From Mycobacterium gordonae (GTDB lineage: Bacteria; Actinomycetota; Actinomycetes; Mycobacteriales; Mycobacteriaceae): DNA of 64,000 nucleotides. Where the stretch lies: the NCBI RefSeq assembly GCF_002101675.1, contig NZ_LQOY01000210.1, forward strand, positions 1 through 64,000. The letters are read 5' to 3'. The translations under genes and the position numbers were made by a program. The notes beneath the pieces are model-generated. The model made no database searches. It saw only the letters and a list, made by a program, of their open reading frames with translations, and had not been told where the DNA came from. Shown piece by piece: positions 52,648 to 61,028 of this stretch (within the stretch, counting starts at the first letter, position 1; each line of letters begins with the position of its first letter).

Positions 52648-53103
52648 ATGGCGGAGTCAGCGCGGGTGGTCAGCGCCACGCGGGACATCGCGGCCGGCGC
52701 CCGGCGAATCTTCGAATTGATCGCCGATCCGTCTCGCCAGCCGAGTTGGGACGGCAACGACAACCTTGCGGCCGCCGACCCCGGGCAGCGCGTCCGTCGG
52801 GTCGGTGACGTCTTCGAGATGACGCTGACGCTGGGCGCCGTCCGGCACAACCACGTAGTCGAGTTCGAGGAAGGGCGACGGATCGCCTGGTGCCCGTCGG
52901 AACCGGGCAACCCGCCGCCCGGCCATCTGTGGCGTTGGGAGCTCACCCCGGTGTCCGACACGCGCACCACGGTCACACACACCTACGACTGGACGGCCCT
53001 GCAAGATCCCGATCGCCTGGCGCGCGCGCAAGCCACCACCGCGCAGTGGTTGCGGGCGTCGATCGACCGGCTCGCGGCGATCGCCGAAGGCACGCAGCCG
53101 TAG
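52648..53103 (+). CDS. SRPBCC family protein
   Basis: From ATG 52648 the protein is 151 residues: ATRDIAAGARRIFELIADPSRQPSWDG, then VVEFEEGRRIAWCPSEPG and HLWRWELTPVSDTRTTVTHTYDWT, the START-like helix-grip pattern. It probably binds a hydrophobic small molecule. Upstream TTG/GTG starts (52636, 52645) are possible but the ATG fits the fold. It sits between two SDR genes on the same strand. Confidence 0.84.
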   Translation: MAESARVVSATRDIAAGARRIFELIADPSRQPSWDGNDNLAAADPGQRVRRVGDVFEMTLTLGAVRHNHVVEFEEGRRIAWCPSEPGNPPPGHLWRWELTPVSDTRTTVTHTYDWTALQDPDRLARAQATTAQWLRASIDRLAAIAEGTQP

Positions 53104-53124
53104 CGGCCCGGGTACGGTCACCAT

Positions 53125-53931
53125 ATGGCTCTCCCACCTGCAGGAAACACCAGCGCGGCCGTCGTCACCGGGGCATCGTCGGGCATCGGCGAGGAGATCG
53201 CCACCATCCTGGCCAAGCGCGGTTATCACATCGTCCTCGTTGCCCGCAGCGCCGACCGACTCGAGGCGCTGGCCGGAAAGCTGGGCTCCAAGGCCCATCC
53301 GCTGCCCGCCGACCTGGCCCAGCGCGGCGACCGCGCGACCCTGCTGGATCGGGTCGGCGAACTCGGCCTGACGCCCGACATCCTGATCAACAACGCCGGC
53401 CTGTCAACGCTGGGAGTGGTGGCGAAGTCCGATCCGGAGAAGGAGCTGAACCTGGTCGAGGTGGACGTCGCGGCCGTGGTGGATCTGTGCAGCCGGTTCC
53501 TGCCCGGCATGGTGGACCGCCGTCGTGGTGCCATCTTGAACGTGGCATCGGTAGCCGCATTCGGGCCGCTGCCCGGACAAGCGGCCTACGGGGCGGCCAA
53601 GGCCTTCGTGTTGTCCTACACCCACAGCCTGCGGGGCGAGCTGAAGGGGACCGGAGTCTCGGTGACAGCATTGTGTCCGGGCCCGGTCGACACCGGATTC
53701 GGCGAGGCGGCCGGGTTCTCGAAGGAGGAAGCCGACGCGGCGTTGCCCAGGGTCATGTGGGTCCCCGCCGATCAGGTGGCGCAGGCCGGCATCGACGGCC
53801 TGGCGGCGGGCAAGGCCGTCGTCGTTCCCGGGTTGGCCAACCGAATCTCCGCGGGCCTGTTCCGGGTCGCCCCGCCCGAATGGATGCTGCCCCTGCTGAG
53901 CCGCAATCACCCTGCGATGAAGGGCAATTGA
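53125..53931 (+). CDS. SDR family oxidoreductase
   Basis: The 268-residue protein has VVTGASSGIGEEIATILAKRGYHIVLVARSADRLEALA, INNAG near 90, NVASVAAFGPLPGQAAYGAAKAFVL for catalysis, and CPGPVDTGF. It resembles the DltE / 17-beta-hydroxysteroid-dehydrogenase-like SDRs common in mycobacteria. Its stop is 10 bases from the convergent sigma factor's stop, with no clear terminator between them. Confidence 0.89.
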   Translation: MALPPAGNTSAAVVTGASSGIGEEIATILAKRGYHIVLVARSADRLEALAGKLGSKAHPLPADLAQRGDRATLLDRVGELGLTPDILINNAGLSTLGVVAKSDPEKELNLVEVDVAAVVDLCSRFLPGMVDRRRGAILNVASVAAFGPLPGQAAYGAAKAFVLSYTHSLRGELKGTGVSVTALCPGPVDTGFGEAAGFSKEEADAALPRVMWVPADQVAQAGIDGLAAGKAVVVPGLANRISAGLFRVAPPEWMLPLLSRNHPAMKGN

Positions 53932-53941
53932 ACGCCGTCGG

Positions 53942-54496
53942 CTAGCCCGCGCAGTCGCCTTCAGCGGCAGCCCGCAGCAGGTCGTCGCGGGCGCGGGCCA
54001 CCCGTGAGCGGATGGTGCCGACGGGACACCCGCAAACCTCGGCCGCTTCGGCGTACGACAGACCGAGAACCTGAGTCACGATCAACGCTTCCCGGCGCTT
54101 CGGGTCCAATCCGTCCAGCAGAAGCCGGATTTCGACCATGTTCTCGATCCTGCTACCGCGCCGGCCCTGCCCGAGCGCCTCGTCTAGATCGGCCACCTGC
54201 GCCGAGCGCGGCCGGCGCATCTTGGACCGGAAGTGATCCGCGACGACACGGCGGGCGATCGACAACAGCCAGGTCCGCGCGGTCGAGCGCCCGGTGAAGC
54301 TGGGCAGCGAGCCGATGGCCCGCAGGAATGTCTCCTGGGTCAAATCATCCGCACTGCCGGGATCGGCGAGATACGCCACCATCCGCCAGACGTCGCGCTG
54401 GGTGCGCCGGATGAACTCGGACAACGCCGCCCGGTCGCCCCGTCCCGCGGATCTGGCGAGATCGGTAATTTGGTCATCGTCACTGCCCGGGGCCAC
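53942..54496 (-). CDS. sigC: ECF sigma factor, SigC-like
   Basis: The 184-residue protein has sigma region 2 (FIRRTQRDVWRMVAYLADPGSADDLTQETFLRAIGSLP, about 28-68; RTWLLSIARRVVADHFR) and region 4 (LDPKRREALIVTQVLGLSYAEAAEVCGCPVGTIRSRVARARDDLL, about 128-175). From memory it closely matches M. tuberculosis SigC (Rv2069), including GSADDLTQETFLRAIG and the EVCGCPVGTIRSRVARARD end; a SigC paralogue is the alternative. SigC is reported to drive the INLP operon and copper-pump genes. Here it is divergent from ctpA and close to a zinc-finger membrane protein. Start GTG 54496. Confidence 0.78.
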   Translation of the reverse strand: MAPGSDDDQITDLARSAGRGDRAALSEFIRRTQRDVWRMVAYLADPGSADDLTQETFLRAIGSLPSFTGRSTARTWLLSIARRVVADHFRSKMRRPRSAQVADLDEALGQGRRGSRIENMVEIRLLLDGLDPKRREALIVTQVLGLSYAEAAEVCGCPVGTIRSRVARARDDLLRAAAEGDCAG

Positions 54497-54534
54497 GGGC
54501 TCTGAGCCTAGGCCATGCGCAAGTGGCGAACGCA

Positions 54535-54562
54535 GGGAACTCTTGAACCGGCCGTGACGACT
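54535..54562 (+). promoter_or_regulatory. candidate ECF/SigC promoter upstream of ctpA
   Basis: GGGAAC (54535-54540), 15 bases, then GACGACT (54556-54562), 42 bases before the ctpA ATG. The same two boxes with the same 15-base spacing and extra matches (GGGAACT--TGAA) occur upstream of PPE1 at 58430-58457. The pattern has an ECF style (AAC in the -35 box). Which sigma factor reads it is inferred. Confidence 0.65.
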
Positions 54563-54603
54563 TGTCTAGGGACGAGTTCGCAGGGAGGCGAGGGGCTAGA
54601 AGA

Positions 54604-56838
54604 ATGAGCGTGACGACGGCAACGGCAGAGGCGCACGCGGATGTGCAGCGGGTCCAGCTCGACATCACCGGGATGTCATGCATGGCCTGCGCACACAAGG
54701 TGAAGTCGACCCTCAACAAGCTGCCCGGTGTGCGGGCATCGGTCAACTTCTCCACCCGGGTGGCGACGCTGGAGCTCCGCGAGGACATCACCACCGAGGA
54801 CCTGTGCGCGGCCGTTGAACGCGCCGGCTACCAGGCCGAACCGCGCGCCGGCGGCAGTCACACCGCCGATCCCGACGCCGATCACGCCCGGTATCTACTG
54901 GTTCGGTTGGCGGTGGCAGCCGTGTTCTTCGTACCGCTGGCGCATCTGTCGGTGATGTTCGCGGTGGTGCCCAGCACCCGATTCACCGGCTGGGGATGGG
55001 TGCTCACGCTGCTCGCTCTGCCGGTGGTGGTCTGGGCCGCGTGGCCGTTCCACCGGGTGGCGCTGCGTAATGCGATGCACGGCGCCGCGTCGATGGAGAC
55101 GCTGATTTCGGTGGGGATCACCGCGGCCACGGTGTGGTCGTTGCGCACGGCTTTCAGCGCCCAGCAATCCGTGGAACGACGGGGTGTCTGGCAGGCGCTG
55201 CTGGGCAGCGATGCCATCTACTTCGAGGTCGCCGCCGGTGTGACGGTGTTCGTTCTGGCCGGGCGGTACTTCGAGGCGCGGGCCAAGTCACGGGCCGGCG
55301 GCGCGCTGCGGGCGCTGGCGGCCTTGAGCGCCAAGGACGTCACAGTGCTGCAGCCCGACGGCTCCGAGCGGGTGATCCCGGCGGACGACCTCAGCGAGCA
55401 GCAGCGTTTCGTGGTGCGCCCCGGCCAGACCATCGCCGCTGACGGACTGGTTGTGGAAGGTTGCGCGGCGGTCGACGTCAGCGCGATGACCGGCGAGGCC
55501 AAGCCGGTGAAAGTCCATCCGGGTGCCCAGGTGATCGGCGGCACCGTGGTCCTGGACAGCAGGCTGATCGTGGAGGCTGCCGCCGTCGGCGCCGACACCC
55601 AGTTCGCCGGGATGGTCCGCCTGGTCGAGGAAGCGCAGGTGCAGAAGGCCGATGCGCAGCGACTGGCGGACCGCATCGCCTCGGTGTTCGTTCCGTGCGT
55701 GTTCGCCATTGCCGGCCTGACGGCCGCCGGATGGTTGCTGGCCGGGGCAGGCTCGGGGCGGGCGTTCTCGGCAGCGCTCGCGGTCCTCGTCATCGCCTGC
55801 CCGTGCGCGCTGGGGCTGGCGACCCCGACGGCCATGCTCGTCGCCTCCGGGCGCGGTGCTCAACTGGGCATATTTCTCAAGGGCGTCCACGCTTTGGAAG
55901 CGACCCGCGCCGTCGATACCGTCGTCTTCGACAAGACTGGCACCCTGACCACCGGCATGTTGGCGGTCAGTGCGGTGACCGCCGCGCCGGGCTGGGATGC
56001 CGACGAGGCCCTGGAACTGGCCGCGGCTGTGGAAGCGGCTTCCGAGCACGCCGTCGGCCTCACCATCGCGGCAGCCGCACCTCAACGGGGAACTGTCGCC
56101 GACTTCCGCGCGGTGCCCGGCCGTGGTGTCAGCGGCACTGTGCACGGGCGCGCGGTGCGGGTCGGCAAGCCCTCATGGATCGCCGCGCCGGGCGGCCCGG
56201 GTGTGTTGACTGCCGCGCGCCGCGACGCCGAATCACGTGGTGAGACTGCGGTATTCGTCGAGGTTGACGGTGCGGCGTGCGCGGTGATCGCGGTCGCCGA
56301 CGCGGTGCGAGACTCGGCGGTGCCCGCGGTGGCGGCGCTGCACGAGCGTGGTCTGCGAACCGTGCTGCTGACCGGTGACAACCCGGCTTCCGCGGCGGCG
56401 GTGGCAACGCGGGTGGGGATCGACGAGGTGATCGCCGACGTGTTGCCCGAAGGCAAGGTCGACGTGATTGAGCAACTGCGGGAACGCGGGCATGTGGTCG
56501 CGATGGTCGGTGACGGCATCAATGACGGTCCCGCCCTGGCGCGCGCGGATCTGGGCATGGCCATCGGCCGCGGCACCGACGTGGCGATCGGCGCCGCCGA
56601 CGTCATTCTCGTCCGGGAGAATCTCGAAGTCGTGCCACTGGCGCTGGGCCTGGCCGCGGCGACGATGCGCACGATCAAGGTCAACATGGTCTGGGCGTTC
56701 GGTTACAACATCGCGGCGATCCCGATCGCCGCCGCGGGATTGCTCAACCCACTGGTGGCCGGTGCGGCCATGGCGTTCTCGTCGTTTTTCGTCGTGTCGA
56801 ACAGCCTGCGCCTGCGCAACTTCGGGGGCGCCCGCTAG
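54604..56838 (+). CDS. ctpA: copper-type P1B ATPase, CtpA
   Basis: From ATG 54604 the protein is 744 residues: an N-terminal heavy-metal-associated domain with CMAC (Cys26, Cys29), transmembrane helices, the CPC metal channel motif (399-401), phosphorylation site DKTGT (Asp443), TGDNPAS near 592 and MVGDGINDGP near 634. This is the Cu(I)-transporting P1B class. The close recalled match to M. tuberculosis CtpA (Rv0092) and the gene order (next to an Rv0093c-like gene and PPE1) favour CtpA over CtpB. It moves copper across the membrane, perhaps to load secreted enzymes. It shares its upstream region with the divergent sigC. Confidence 0.85.
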   Translation: MSVTTATAEAHADVQRVQLDITGMSCMACAHKVKSTLNKLPGVRASVNFSTRVATLELREDITTEDLCAAVERAGYQAEPRAGGSHTADPDADHARYLLVRLAVAAVFFVPLAHLSVMFAVVPSTRFTGWGWVLTLLALPVVVWAAWPFHRVALRNAMHGAASMETLISVGITAATVWSLRTAFSAQQSVERRGVWQALLGSDAIYFEVAAGVTVFVLAGRYFEARAKSRAGGALRALAALSAKDVTVLQPDGSERVIPADDLSEQQRFVVRPGQTIAADGLVVEGCAAVDVSAMTGEAKPVKVHPGAQVIGGTVVLDSRLIVEAAAVGADTQFAGMVRLVEEAQVQKADAQRLADRIASVFVPCVFAIAGLTAAGWLLAGAGSGRAFSAALAVLVIACPCALGLATPTAMLVASGRGAQLGIFLKGVHALEATRAVDTVVFDKTGTLTTGMLAVSAVTAAPGWDADEALELAAAVEAASEHAVGLTIAAAAPQRGTVADFRAVPGRGVSGTVHGRAVRVGKPSWIAAPGGPGVLTAARRDAESRGETAVFVEVDGAACAVIAVADAVRDSAVPAVAALHERGLRTVLLTGDNPASAAAVATRVGIDEVIADVLPEGKVDVIEQLRERGHVVAMVGDGINDGPALARADLGMAIGRGTDVAIGAADVILVRENLEVVPLALGLAAATMRTIKVNMVWAFGYNIAAIPIAAAGLLNPLVAGAAMAFSSFFVVSNSLRLRNFGGAR

Positions 56839-56840
56839 CC

Positions 56841-57557
56841 TCAGGCCGCGGAGCCGTCAGTGGGCCACAGGTGTCCGCGAAGGCGCCCTCGAGATGCGTT
56901 GTCCGGCAGCGTGATGTCGGGCTCGGCGGCCTGCGGCGCCGGCCCGGGCGCCGGGGTGGTCCGCCAGACGACGGCCGCCAGAAGGGCACCCAGCAGCACG
57001 GGCAGATGAGTCAGCATCCGCGCCGCGGTGACGGCACCCGAGGCCGCATCCACGGCAACGTAAACAGCCAGTACCGCGACGTACACGGTCAGCACGCCGG
57101 CTAGCCCAGCGGCCGCGGCGGGCCACAGCGCGGCGAGCACCATGACGACACCGAGGGCGGCACACCATGCCGTGGACTCGTTGAGCAGATGATTCGCGCC
57201 GTCCATGCCGTGATGTAGGCCCACATCGAAACCGGTGCCCTGCATAACTGCCAGGGCGATCTGTCCAAGGCCCACGCTCAACAACGCCCAGCGTTGCCAA
57301 CTCATCGCGAAGCGCCGTCGCGGCACCACCTGCTGGATCCCGATCGGGCCCACCGGCGCGATCACCGGTCGGGACTCGACCAGGCGGCGCAGCGCACGGG
57401 CCTGCAGCTCGACCTGGTCAAACCAATGGCGGCAAGCGCTGCACTCGTCCAGGTGCTGATCGACCCGGGCGGATGGCACGGGCTCGCGCTCGCCATCGAG
57501 CCGGGCCGACAGCGCTTCGCGCGCCACCTCGCAATCCATGTCTTTATAGTCGCGCAT
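56841..57557 (-). CDS. zinc-finger (zf-HC2) membrane protein, putative anti-sigma factor
   Basis: The 238-residue protein starts MRDYKDMDCEVAREALSARLDGE and has the ZAS motif His35-LDE-Cys39-SA-Cys42 with Cys9 upstream, the fold used by redox/zinc anti-sigma factors. About four to five membrane helices follow (WALLSVGLGQIALAV, ALGVVMVLAALWPAAAAGLAGVLTVYVAVLAVYV, LPVLLGALLAAVVW). It occupies the place of M. tuberculosis Rv0093c beside ctpA. A sigma factor of SigC type lies 2.3 kb away on the same strand with ctpA between them; it could be the cognate partner. Start could be M7 (57539). Confidence 0.82.
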   Translation of the reverse strand: MRDYKDMDCEVAREALSARLDGEREPVPSARVDQHLDECSACRHWFDQVELQARALRRLVESRPVIAPVGPIGIQQVVPRRRFAMSWQRWALLSVGLGQIALAVMQGTGFDVGLHHGMDGANHLLNESTAWCAALGVVMVLAALWPAAAAGLAGVLTVYVAVLAVYVAVDAASGAVTAARMLTHLPVLLGALLAAVVWRTTPAPGPAPQAAEPDITLPDNASRGRLRGHLWPTDGSAA

Positions 57558-57589
57558 TGCCCGCGATTTGTTCCCTTGACCGGCGTCCG

Positions 57590-58399
57590 TTATCCGAATT
57601 CGACGAGGGTGTTCGGCGCGCGGAGCCGGTCGAGCACGGAAAGCCGGTAGCTCAACGAGACGATCTTGGGCAGGAATCTGCCCCGGGCCGCGGGCGCCGG
57701 CAGTTCACGCACCGCACGAACGCCGGGCACGGCAAGCAATTCGGCGTACTGATTGGCGGTGAACCAGAACGGCATCGGCGGTGCCGTGTAGAACTCGCTG
57801 AGTTTGAAGCCCCGTCGCCGCGAATAGCAGCTCAACCACCACGGGATGCTGTCGAAGACCAACCGGCCGCCCGGAAATCGCCGGGCGCAGGCCGCGATCA
57901 GATCGAAAACCGTTGTCCGGTCGAAATACTGGAACAGGCCTTCGGCGGTGATCAGCACACCGTTGCCGGTGTCGACCGCGTCCATCCACGAGTAGTCGAG
58001 TGCGGACTGGGCGCAGTACCGCAGCCGCTCGGATGCGGGCAGCAGTTGCCGACGGATCTGCACGATCGGCTGCAGATCCACCGAAAGCCAGTTCAGTTGA
58101 CCGTTGTCCACGCGCCAGAAGCTGGTTTGCAGCCCTTCGGCCAGCGCGACGACGGTGGCCCGCGGGTGACTGGACAGGAATTCGCGCGTGGCGTTGTCGA
58201 AAGCGAGCGCCCGCAGGGCCGTGGCCTGATGGATACGGCCGAAGTGATGGAAGTCGTAGTCGATGCGGTCACGCAAGGCGATAGCCATCGGGTCGTCGAT
58301 GATGCCGTCCGGTCGGGCAGCCTCGCTCGCCCGCTGATACAGCGTGAGCAGTGCGGTCTCGGATACGCCGACGAGGTGACGGGCGTCGAAGACGGGCAT
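57590..58399 (-). CDS. SAM-dependent O-methyltransferase, LCM (leucine carboxyl methyltransferase) family
   Basis: The 269-residue protein has the LCM pattern: RASEAARPDGIIDDPMAIALRDRIDYDF, VVALAEGLQTSFWRVD near 83-98, LSVDLQPIVQIR, and ITAEGLFQYFDRTTVFDLIA near 149. Mycobacterial members methylate unknown small-molecule carboxylates or hydroxyls. It lies between the anti-sigma-type gene and the PPE1 promoter, 32 bases upstream of the former on the same strand, and its own start overlaps the region of the divergent PPE1 promoter. A tailoring role for the metallophore is possible but unsupported by known biochemistry. Confidence 0.84.
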   Translation of the reverse strand: MPVFDARHLVGVSETALLTLYQRASEAARPDGIIDDPMAIALRDRIDYDFHHFGRIHQATALRALAFDNATREFLSSHPRATVVALAEGLQTSFWRVDNGQLNWLSVDLQPIVQIRRQLLPASERLRYCAQSALDYSWMDAVDTGNGVLITAEGLFQYFDRTTVFDLIAACARRFPGGRLVFDSIPWWLSCYSRRRGFKLSEFYTAPPMPFWFTANQYAELLAVPGVRAVRELPAPAARGRFLPKIVSLSYRLSVLDRLRAPNTLVEFG

Positions 58400-58429
58400 G
58401 GGTCAAACAGTACTGACCGCCCGACTCGC

Positions 58430-58457
58430 GGGAACTTCTGAAGTATCGGCGACGACT
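58430..58457 (+). promoter_or_regulatory. candidate ECF/SigC promoter upstream of PPE1/INLP operon
   Basis: GGGAAC (58430-58435), 15 bases, GACGACT (58451-58457). The boxes and spacing are identical to the motif upstream of ctpA (54535-54562), with further shared bases (GGGAACT--TGAA). It starts 31 bases upstream of the methyltransferase start and 115 bases before the PPE1 ATG, leaving a leader of about 65-80 bases. Confidence 0.65.
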
Positions 58458-58513
58458 AACAGACGACGGGGCAGCGCAAGGTCGGTTTCCGCCTCGCACA
58501 GTCGATCTAAGCG

Positions 58514-58529
58514 AGGAGGTGGCAGCCTG
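58514..58529 (+). promoter_or_regulatory. strong ribosome site facing a CTG codon upstream of PPE1
   Basis: AGGAGGT (58514-58520) is a near-perfect Shine-Dalgarno sequence, but the first canonical in-frame start (ATG 58545) is 25 bases away. An in-frame CTG (58527-58529) lies at the ideal 7-base distance and would add LTGPIW before MALPPEE. Either CTG initiates, or the site serves an unusual arrangement. Confidence 0.45.
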
Positions 58530-58544
58530 ACCGGCCCGATATGG

Positions 58545-59951
58545 ATGGCCCTGCCTCCGGAGGAGCATTCGGCTCTGTTGAATGCCGGGCTCGGTCCAGG
58601 ATCGTTGCTGCTCGCCGCTCAACAGTGGCGAGAACTCAGTGCCCACTACAGCGCCGCGGCCGCCGAGTTGAGCCAGGTGCTCGCCGATGTGCAGGCAGGC
58701 AGTTGGCAGGGCGAGACCGCGACCAAGTACGTTGCCGCGCACGGTCCCTACCTGGCGTGGCTCGAACAGGCTGCCGCCGACAGCGCCGGCACCGCCGCAG
58801 AGCACGAGACGGCCGTCGTCGCCTACAGCACCGCCGTCGCCGCTATGCCGACCCTGGCCGAATTGGCCGCCAATCATGCGGTTCACGGCGTACTGGTCGC
58901 CACCAACTTCTTCGGTGTCAACACCATTCCCATCGCCCTCAACGAGGCCGACTACGTCCGAATGTGGATTCAGGCCGCTGAGACAATGACCGGTTATCAG
59001 GCTGCCGCCACGGGGGCGTTGGCGGCAACACCGACGACTCCACCGGCACCCCCCATCCGGGCGGCCAGTGCGGAGGCTCAAGGCGCCCCGGCGGCCCCGT
59101 TGGATTCGATCACGCAGCTCATCGCGGATCTGGAAAATCTTATCGCCAACCCGTATCAGTTCTTTCTGAACTTCTTTGAGCAACTCGGGTTCAGCCCTGC
59201 GACCACCGTTGTCCTGGCGGTGATCGCGCTATTCCTGTACGACCTGCTCTGGTACCCGTACTACGCCTCGTATTCCCTGCTGCTGCTGCCGTTTTTCACA
59301 CCCGCGCTGAGCGCGCTGAGCGTGCTCAGGCTGTTGCTTCCCTTCCTGAACGGCGAGCTGCCGGCGGGGCTGCTACCGGTGACCGTCGAACCGGGTGCTG
59401 CGACTCGGGCCGAATCGCTAGCGAACATTGTTGTCGTTCCGGGTGTTTCGGTAGCACCCGCGCCCAGCTCGCCGGCGGGTGCTCCCGCCCCCGGCGCCAC
59501 CGCTTCGGTGCCGGCAACCAGCCCGACGCCGGCATCCGTCATCAGCTACGCCGTGCCTGGCTTGGCGCCACCCGGGGTCGCCGCCGACCCCAGAGCGGGA
59601 GCAAAGGCGCCGGACAGTGTGCCGGGCACCGTCGACGCCGCGGCCCCAGCCCGGGTCGCCGACGTGCGCACCCAGAGTCGGCGCCGACGACGGGCCACGG
59701 TCGGAGTACGCGGACACCGTGACGAATTCCTCGAGGCAACAATCGAAATGGACGACGCTCCGGCGGTCACCGCGGAGCCTGGGCACCCAACGGTGAGCAT
59801 CCACGGAGCCGGTGGGCTCGGCTTCGCCGGCGCCGTGTCGACGACGGCACGAGCGCCGGCCGGAATCACCCAACTGACTGCTGACGGGTCGAGCATTACC
59901 GTCCCGCTGTTGCCTGCCACATGGCCGACTGACGCGAACCCGGGAGGCTGA
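58545..59951 (+). CDS. PPE1: PPE family protein, PPE1-like
   Basis: The protein starts MALPPEEHSALLNAG (PPE at residues 4-6) and is 468 residues. The PPE domain (about 1-175) includes SWQG and ATNFFGVNTIPIALNEADYVRMW; the middle has hydrophobic segments (TVVLAVIALFLYDLLWYPYYASYSLLLLPFF near 225) and the C-terminus a Pro/Ala-rich region ending VPLLPATWPTDANP. From memory it tracks M. tuberculosis PPE1 (Rv0096) along its length, which is the first gene of the INLP operon. PPE proteins are ESX-secreted; a role in metallophore or metal passage is suspected. A CTG start 18 bases upstream is possible (58527). Confidence 0.85.
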   Translation: MALPPEEHSALLNAGLGPGSLLLAAQQWRELSAHYSAAAAELSQVLADVQAGSWQGETATKYVAAHGPYLAWLEQAAADSAGTAAEHETAVVAYSTAVAAMPTLAELAANHAVHGVLVATNFFGVNTIPIALNEADYVRMWIQAAETMTGYQAAATGALAATPTTPPAPPIRAASAEAQGAPAAPLDSITQLIADLENLIANPYQFFLNFFEQLGFSPATTVVLAVIALFLYDLLWYPYYASYSLLLLPFFTPALSALSVLRLLLPFLNGELPAGLLPVTVEPGAATRAESLANIVVVPGVSVAPAPSSPAGAPAPGATASVPATSPTPASVISYAVPGLAPPGVAADPRAGAKAPDSVPGTVDAAAPARVADVRTQSRRRRRATVGVRGHRDEFLEATIEMDDAPAVTAEPGHPTVSIHGAGGLGFAGAVSTTARAPAGITQLTADGSSITVPLLPATWPTDANPGG

Positions 59952-60158
59952 GATACGGACTGCCATTGAGGCGCCTTCAAGAATTACGCAAGAAGCGGGC
60001 AAGCGGCTGCTGACACCCTCGGTTCATCTCAAGCCGCGCCGCCCGGCGATACGGCGACATCATCGCAGCAAAGCTATTTCAAGGGGGTTGCACCATCACG
60101 GCACCTTACCTGCAGACACAGCCTGAACCACGTATCTACCAGACAAGAAGGATAGTTA
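59952..60158. other. 207-base gap between PPE1 and the Fe(II) oxidase gene
   Basis: No gene and no clear hairpin. It does not contain the GGGAAC-N15-GACGACT motif. It ends in AAGGA (60149-60153), a good ribosome site 5 bases before ATG 60159. A separate promoter here is possible but not visible. Confidence 0.5.
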
Positions 60159-61028
60159 ATGACACTTAATGTGAAAGGCGAGGGACTCGGTGCTCAGGTC
60201 ACCGGACTGGATCCGGCAAACCTGGATGATCTCTCCACCGACGAGATCCGCGAGATCGTTTACCGCAACAAACTGATCGTCCTCAAAGACGTTCACCCGA
60301 CTCCGGAACAATTTATCAAGCTCGGCAGGATAATTGGGCAGATCGTTCCCTACTACGAGCCGGTTTACCATCATCACGAGCACCCGGAAATCTTCGTGTC
60401 GTCCACCGAGGAAGGCCAGGGCGTTCCGAAGACCGGCGCCTTCTGGCACATCGATTACATGTTCATGCCGGAGCCGTTCGCGTTTTCGATGGTGTTGCCG
60501 CTGACGGTGCCGGGTCCCGACCGAGGTACCTACTTCATCGACCTCACCGAGGTATGGGAGTCGCTGCCGGCCACCTCGCAGGACCCGGTCAGGGGTACCT
60601 TCAGCACCCACGATCCCCGGCGTCACATCAAGATTCGTCCGCGTGACGTCTACCGGCCGATCGGTGAAGTCTGGGACGAGATCAATCGAACTACGCCCCC
60701 GATCAAGTGGCCGACGGTGATCCGCCACCCGCACACCGGGCAGGAGATCCTCTACATCTGCGCGACCGGCACCACGAAGATCGAAGACAAAGACGGCAAT
60801 CTGCTCGACCCGACGGTTCTGCAGGCACTGATGGAGGCGACGGGCCAACTCGACACTGATTACAGATCGCCATTCATTCACACGCAGCACTATGAAGTCG
60901 GCGACATCATCCTGTGGGATAACCGTGCTCTCATGCACCGTGCCAAACACGGCACCGCCGCAGGTCATTTAACTACCCACCGTCTGACGATGTTGGACGG
61001 ACTCAAGACACCAGGATATGCAGCATGA
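60159..61028 (+). CDS. Fe(II)/2-oxoglutarate-type oxidase, isonitrile-forming (Rv0097 type)
   Basis: The 289-residue protein is of the TauD family, equal in length to M. tuberculosis Rv0097. Iron ligands fit His/Asp in AFWHIDYMFMP near 97-102 and the distal His in NRALMHRAKHG near 265; the 2-oxoglutarate Arg fits THRLTM near 279. ScoE/Rv0097-type enzymes oxidatively decarboxylate an N-carboxymethyl acyl intermediate to the isonitrile that binds metal in INLPs. It overlaps fcoT by 4 bases (ATGA). Confidence 0.87.
   Translation: MTLNVKGEGLGAQVTGLDPANLDDLSTDEIREIVYRNKLIVLKDVHPTPEQFIKLGRIIGQIVPYYEPVYHHHEHPEIFVSSTEEGQGVPKTGAFWHIDYMFMPEPFAFSMVLPLTVPGPDRGTYFIDLTEVWESLPATSQDPVRGTFSTHDPRRHIKIRPRDVYRPIGEVWDEINRTTPPIKWPTVIRHPHTGQEILYICATGTTKIEDKDGNLLDPTVLQALMEATGQLDTDYRSPFIHTQHYEVGDIILWDNRALMHRAKHGTAAGHLTTHRLTMLDGLKTPGYAA

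Noticed and set aside
54604..56838. Naming the ATPase CtpB because SigC is reported to affect ctpB
   Set aside because: Neighbouring genes (Rv0093c-like, PPE1) and the recalled N-terminus favour CtpA; the two pumps are close paralogues, so this is a preference rather than proof.
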